NCBI GenBank assembly: GCA_027019045.1 | Contig: JALUXI010000022.1 | Coordinates: forward strand, 1-23,183 | Direction of reading: 5' to 3' | Length of the DNA: 23,183 bases | Source: Piscirickettsiaceae bacterium | Lineage (GTDB): Bacteria > Pseudomonadota > Gammaproteobacteria > Thiomicrospirales > Thiomicrospiraceae | Shown here: positions 22,246-23,183 of the stretch, one piece after another | How the letters are laid out: every line of letters begins with the position of its first letter | How positions within the stretch are numbered: position 1 is the stretch's first letter | The notes under the pieces: generated by a model | What the model saw: only the letters and a program-made list of their open reading frames with translations | The model's database searches: none | Told to the model about the DNA's origin: nothing | Position numbers and translations under genes: made by a program

Positions 22246-22265
22246 GTCTCAAGGGGTCATGAGAC
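22246..22265. promoter_or_regulatory. Inverted repeat beside the hyf -35 box, possible operator
   Basis: GTCTCA-AGGGGTCA-TGAGAC is a perfect 6-bp inverted repeat with an 8-base centre, directly upstream of the candidate hyfB -35 box. The position would suit an activator. No T-run follows on either strand, so it is not a terminator. Confidence 0.4.
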
Positions 22266-22364
22266 ACGGAGCGTTTAAATCACAAATAGGGCAAATTTTA
22301 TGCCAATTCCTTGGAAAAATCAAGAAACTGCTTTGTGAGAAGAAGGGGGTTGCATGAATTTAGG

Positions 22365-22394
22365 TGGTCACTGAGTGGAGGGACGCAGTAAAAT
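22365..22394 (+). promoter_or_regulatory. Candidate promoter of the efflux adaptor gene
   Basis: TGGTCA (4 of 6 to -35), an 18-base spacer and TAAAAT (5 of 6 to -10) end about 32 bases before ATG 22427. The -10 box overlaps the palindrome at 22391-22407. The -35 box is weak. Confidence 0.4.
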
Positions 22395-22407
22395 AGGTGT
22401 CCTATTT
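22391..22407. promoter_or_regulatory. 17-bp palindrome overlapping the adaptor promoter, probable repressor operator
   Basis: AAATAGG-TGT-CCTATTT has perfect 7-bp arms and a 3-base centre. It overlaps the probable -10 box and start region of the efflux gene. TetR- and MarR-type repressors of RND efflux operons bind such palindromes; no repressor gene is visible in the window. No T-run of terminator type follows. Confidence 0.5.
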
Positions 22408-22426
22408 CTATTTAAAGGATGGCGTG

Positions 22427-23183
22427 ATGTCACTGGTTTCCCGTATGAAAAAGAATCGTTCGCTGTTTTGGGCGTTGCTCATCTTGTTGCTGGCGTTTGG
22501 GCTGTTTGCATATCTTAAAGCGACCAAACCGCATCAGCCGCCCGTGGCGGTGAAGCCGAAGGTGTGGCCTGTGCAGGTGATGGCGGTGGAAAAACACGCC
22601 TGGCAGCCGATTACGCCACTGTATGGTCAAGTGACCGCTCCGCAGCAGGTGACGGTGGTTGCTCCGATCAGTGCAAGGGTGGCGCAACTGCCTGTTTTGG
22701 CGGGTGACAAGGTGGCATCGGGGCAGTTACTGGTGGCATTGGATGAGGTGGAACGCACTTTGCCGCTGAAAAAGGCCCAAGCTCAACTCGAGCAAGCGAA
22801 AGCCCAGCTCGTCCAACAGCAGCAAGCGACTGAAGCGAATCGTGAGCAGTTAGCACAGGCGGAAACCATTTTGAAACTCAAGCAAGAGGCGGTGGTACGA
22901 ACGCAGCAGTTGATTAAACGCAAACTGGCTTCACAGTCAGCATTGGACTTGGCAAAAGAGGCGGTGGTAAGACAACAGCAGGCGGTCACGCAGGCGAAAT
23001 TGGCGGTGGAACAGCAAGCGGCTCGTTTACAGCAGTTGCAAGCGGGTGTGGAATTGGCTAAAGCCAATTTAGAACAGGCAAAACTCAATGCCGAACGATC
23101 CGTGGTCAAAGCCCCTGTGACAAAAAGTGGTTTTGTGCGAGTGGCGGAGGTAAGCACCGCTGTTGGCAATCAGGTGAACCCCA
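22427..23183 (+). CDS. RND/HlyD-family efflux periplasmic adaptor, 5' part only (runs off right edge)
   Basis: This is a membrane fusion protein that links an inner membrane pump to an outer membrane channel; 252 codons are present. The ATG has AAGGA seven bases upstream. The N-terminus is a membrane anchor or signal segment (about 12-29, LFWALLILLLAFGLFAYL). A barrel/lipoyl half follows (YGQVTAPQQVTVVAPISARV, LAGDKVASGQLLVALDE). A long Gln/Ala-rich coiled-coil hairpin covers about 107-225, then the second lipoyl half (VVKAPVTKSGFVRVAEVSTAVGNQV). The layout fits RND-pump adaptors, with the pump gene expected beyond the right edge. It is divergent from the hyf operon. Transported compounds cannot be told from this part. 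Confidence 0.9.
   Translation, partial: MSLVSRMKKNRSLFWALLILLLAFGLFAYLKATKPHQPPVAVKPKVWPVQVMAVEKHAWQPITPLYGQVTAPQQVTVVAPISARVAQLPVLAGDKVASGQLLVALDEVERTLPLKKAQAQLEQAKAQLVQQQQATEANREQLAQAETILKLKQEAVVRTQQLIKRKLASQSALDLAKEAVVRQQQAVTQAKLAVEQQAARLQQLQAGVELAKANLEQAKLNAERSVVKAPVTKSGFVRVAEVSTAVGNQVNP

Noticed and set aside
22259..22357. Small plus-strand frame of 32 residues in the divergent gap
   Set aside because: It starts inside the inverted repeat, has a badly spaced ribosome-binding site and shows no recognisable features.
22783..23169. Minus-strand Cys-rich 128-residue frame
   Set aside because: The Cys codons are the complement of GCA/GCG/CAG-rich coiled-coil codons of the plus-strand efflux adaptor.

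Overview
The window looks like chromosomal DNA of a gammaproteobacterium with moderate GC content. The pairing of ubiK with comM, TruD, a Lap-type c-di-GMP secretion system and a hydrogenase-4-like membrane complex would fit a sulfur-oxidising Thiomicrospira/Hydrogenovibrio-type organism. That genus guess rests on gene content alone and is weak. Genes are very tightly packed. No gene-free stretch exceeds 300 bases, and the longest gap is the divergent promoter region at 22203-22426.

Left end (1-4626). A GGDEF diguanylate cyclase and the 5' part of truD run leftward and overlap by one base. Divergently, a five-gene rightward cluster starts at a good sigma70-type promoter: a ParD-like/ParE-RelE toxin-antitoxin pair, ubiK (ubiquinone biosynthesis factor), comM (AAA+ helicase of natural transformation) and a six-helix TauE/SafE-like (DsbD_2/UreH-like) membrane protein. 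Every junction is an overlap or a gap of 1-2 bases.

Middle (4633-14118, all minus strand). This is a seven-gene Lap-type biofilm secretion operon. In transcription order it encodes an OmpA-family protein with Ca-binding-type repeats, the periplasmic protease LapG, the inside-out c-di-GMP receptor LapD, the type I secretion ABC transporter LapB, the adaptor LapC, a CsgD/VpsT-like LuxR-family regulator with a degenerate receiver domain, and a TolC-type outer membrane channel. In known Lap systems, high c-di-GMP makes LapD hold LapG, so the adhesin stays on the surface; low c-di-GMP frees LapG to cut it off. The giant adhesin itself is not in the window.

Right part (14233-22202, minus strand). 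A seven-gene operon reads hyfB-hyfC-hyfE-hyfF-hyfG-hyfI-adh. The six Hyf-like proteins would form a membrane-bound, complex-I-related complex. The large subunit has lost all four cysteines that hold the NiFe centre, while the small subunit keeps its four iron-sulfur cysteines. This is therefore an energy-converting-hydrogenase-related (Ehr) type complex, not a hydrogenase. It also lacks the HyfA/HyfH ferredoxin-like subunits. The last gene, a variant iron-type alcohol dehydrogenase, overlaps hyfI by 7 bases, suggesting a functional link. I consider this operon the best candidate for an undescribed system in the window.

Right end (22427-23183). A divergent gene for an RND/HlyD-type efflux adaptor runs off the edge. 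A 17-bp palindrome overlaps its probable -10 box and suggests repressor control.
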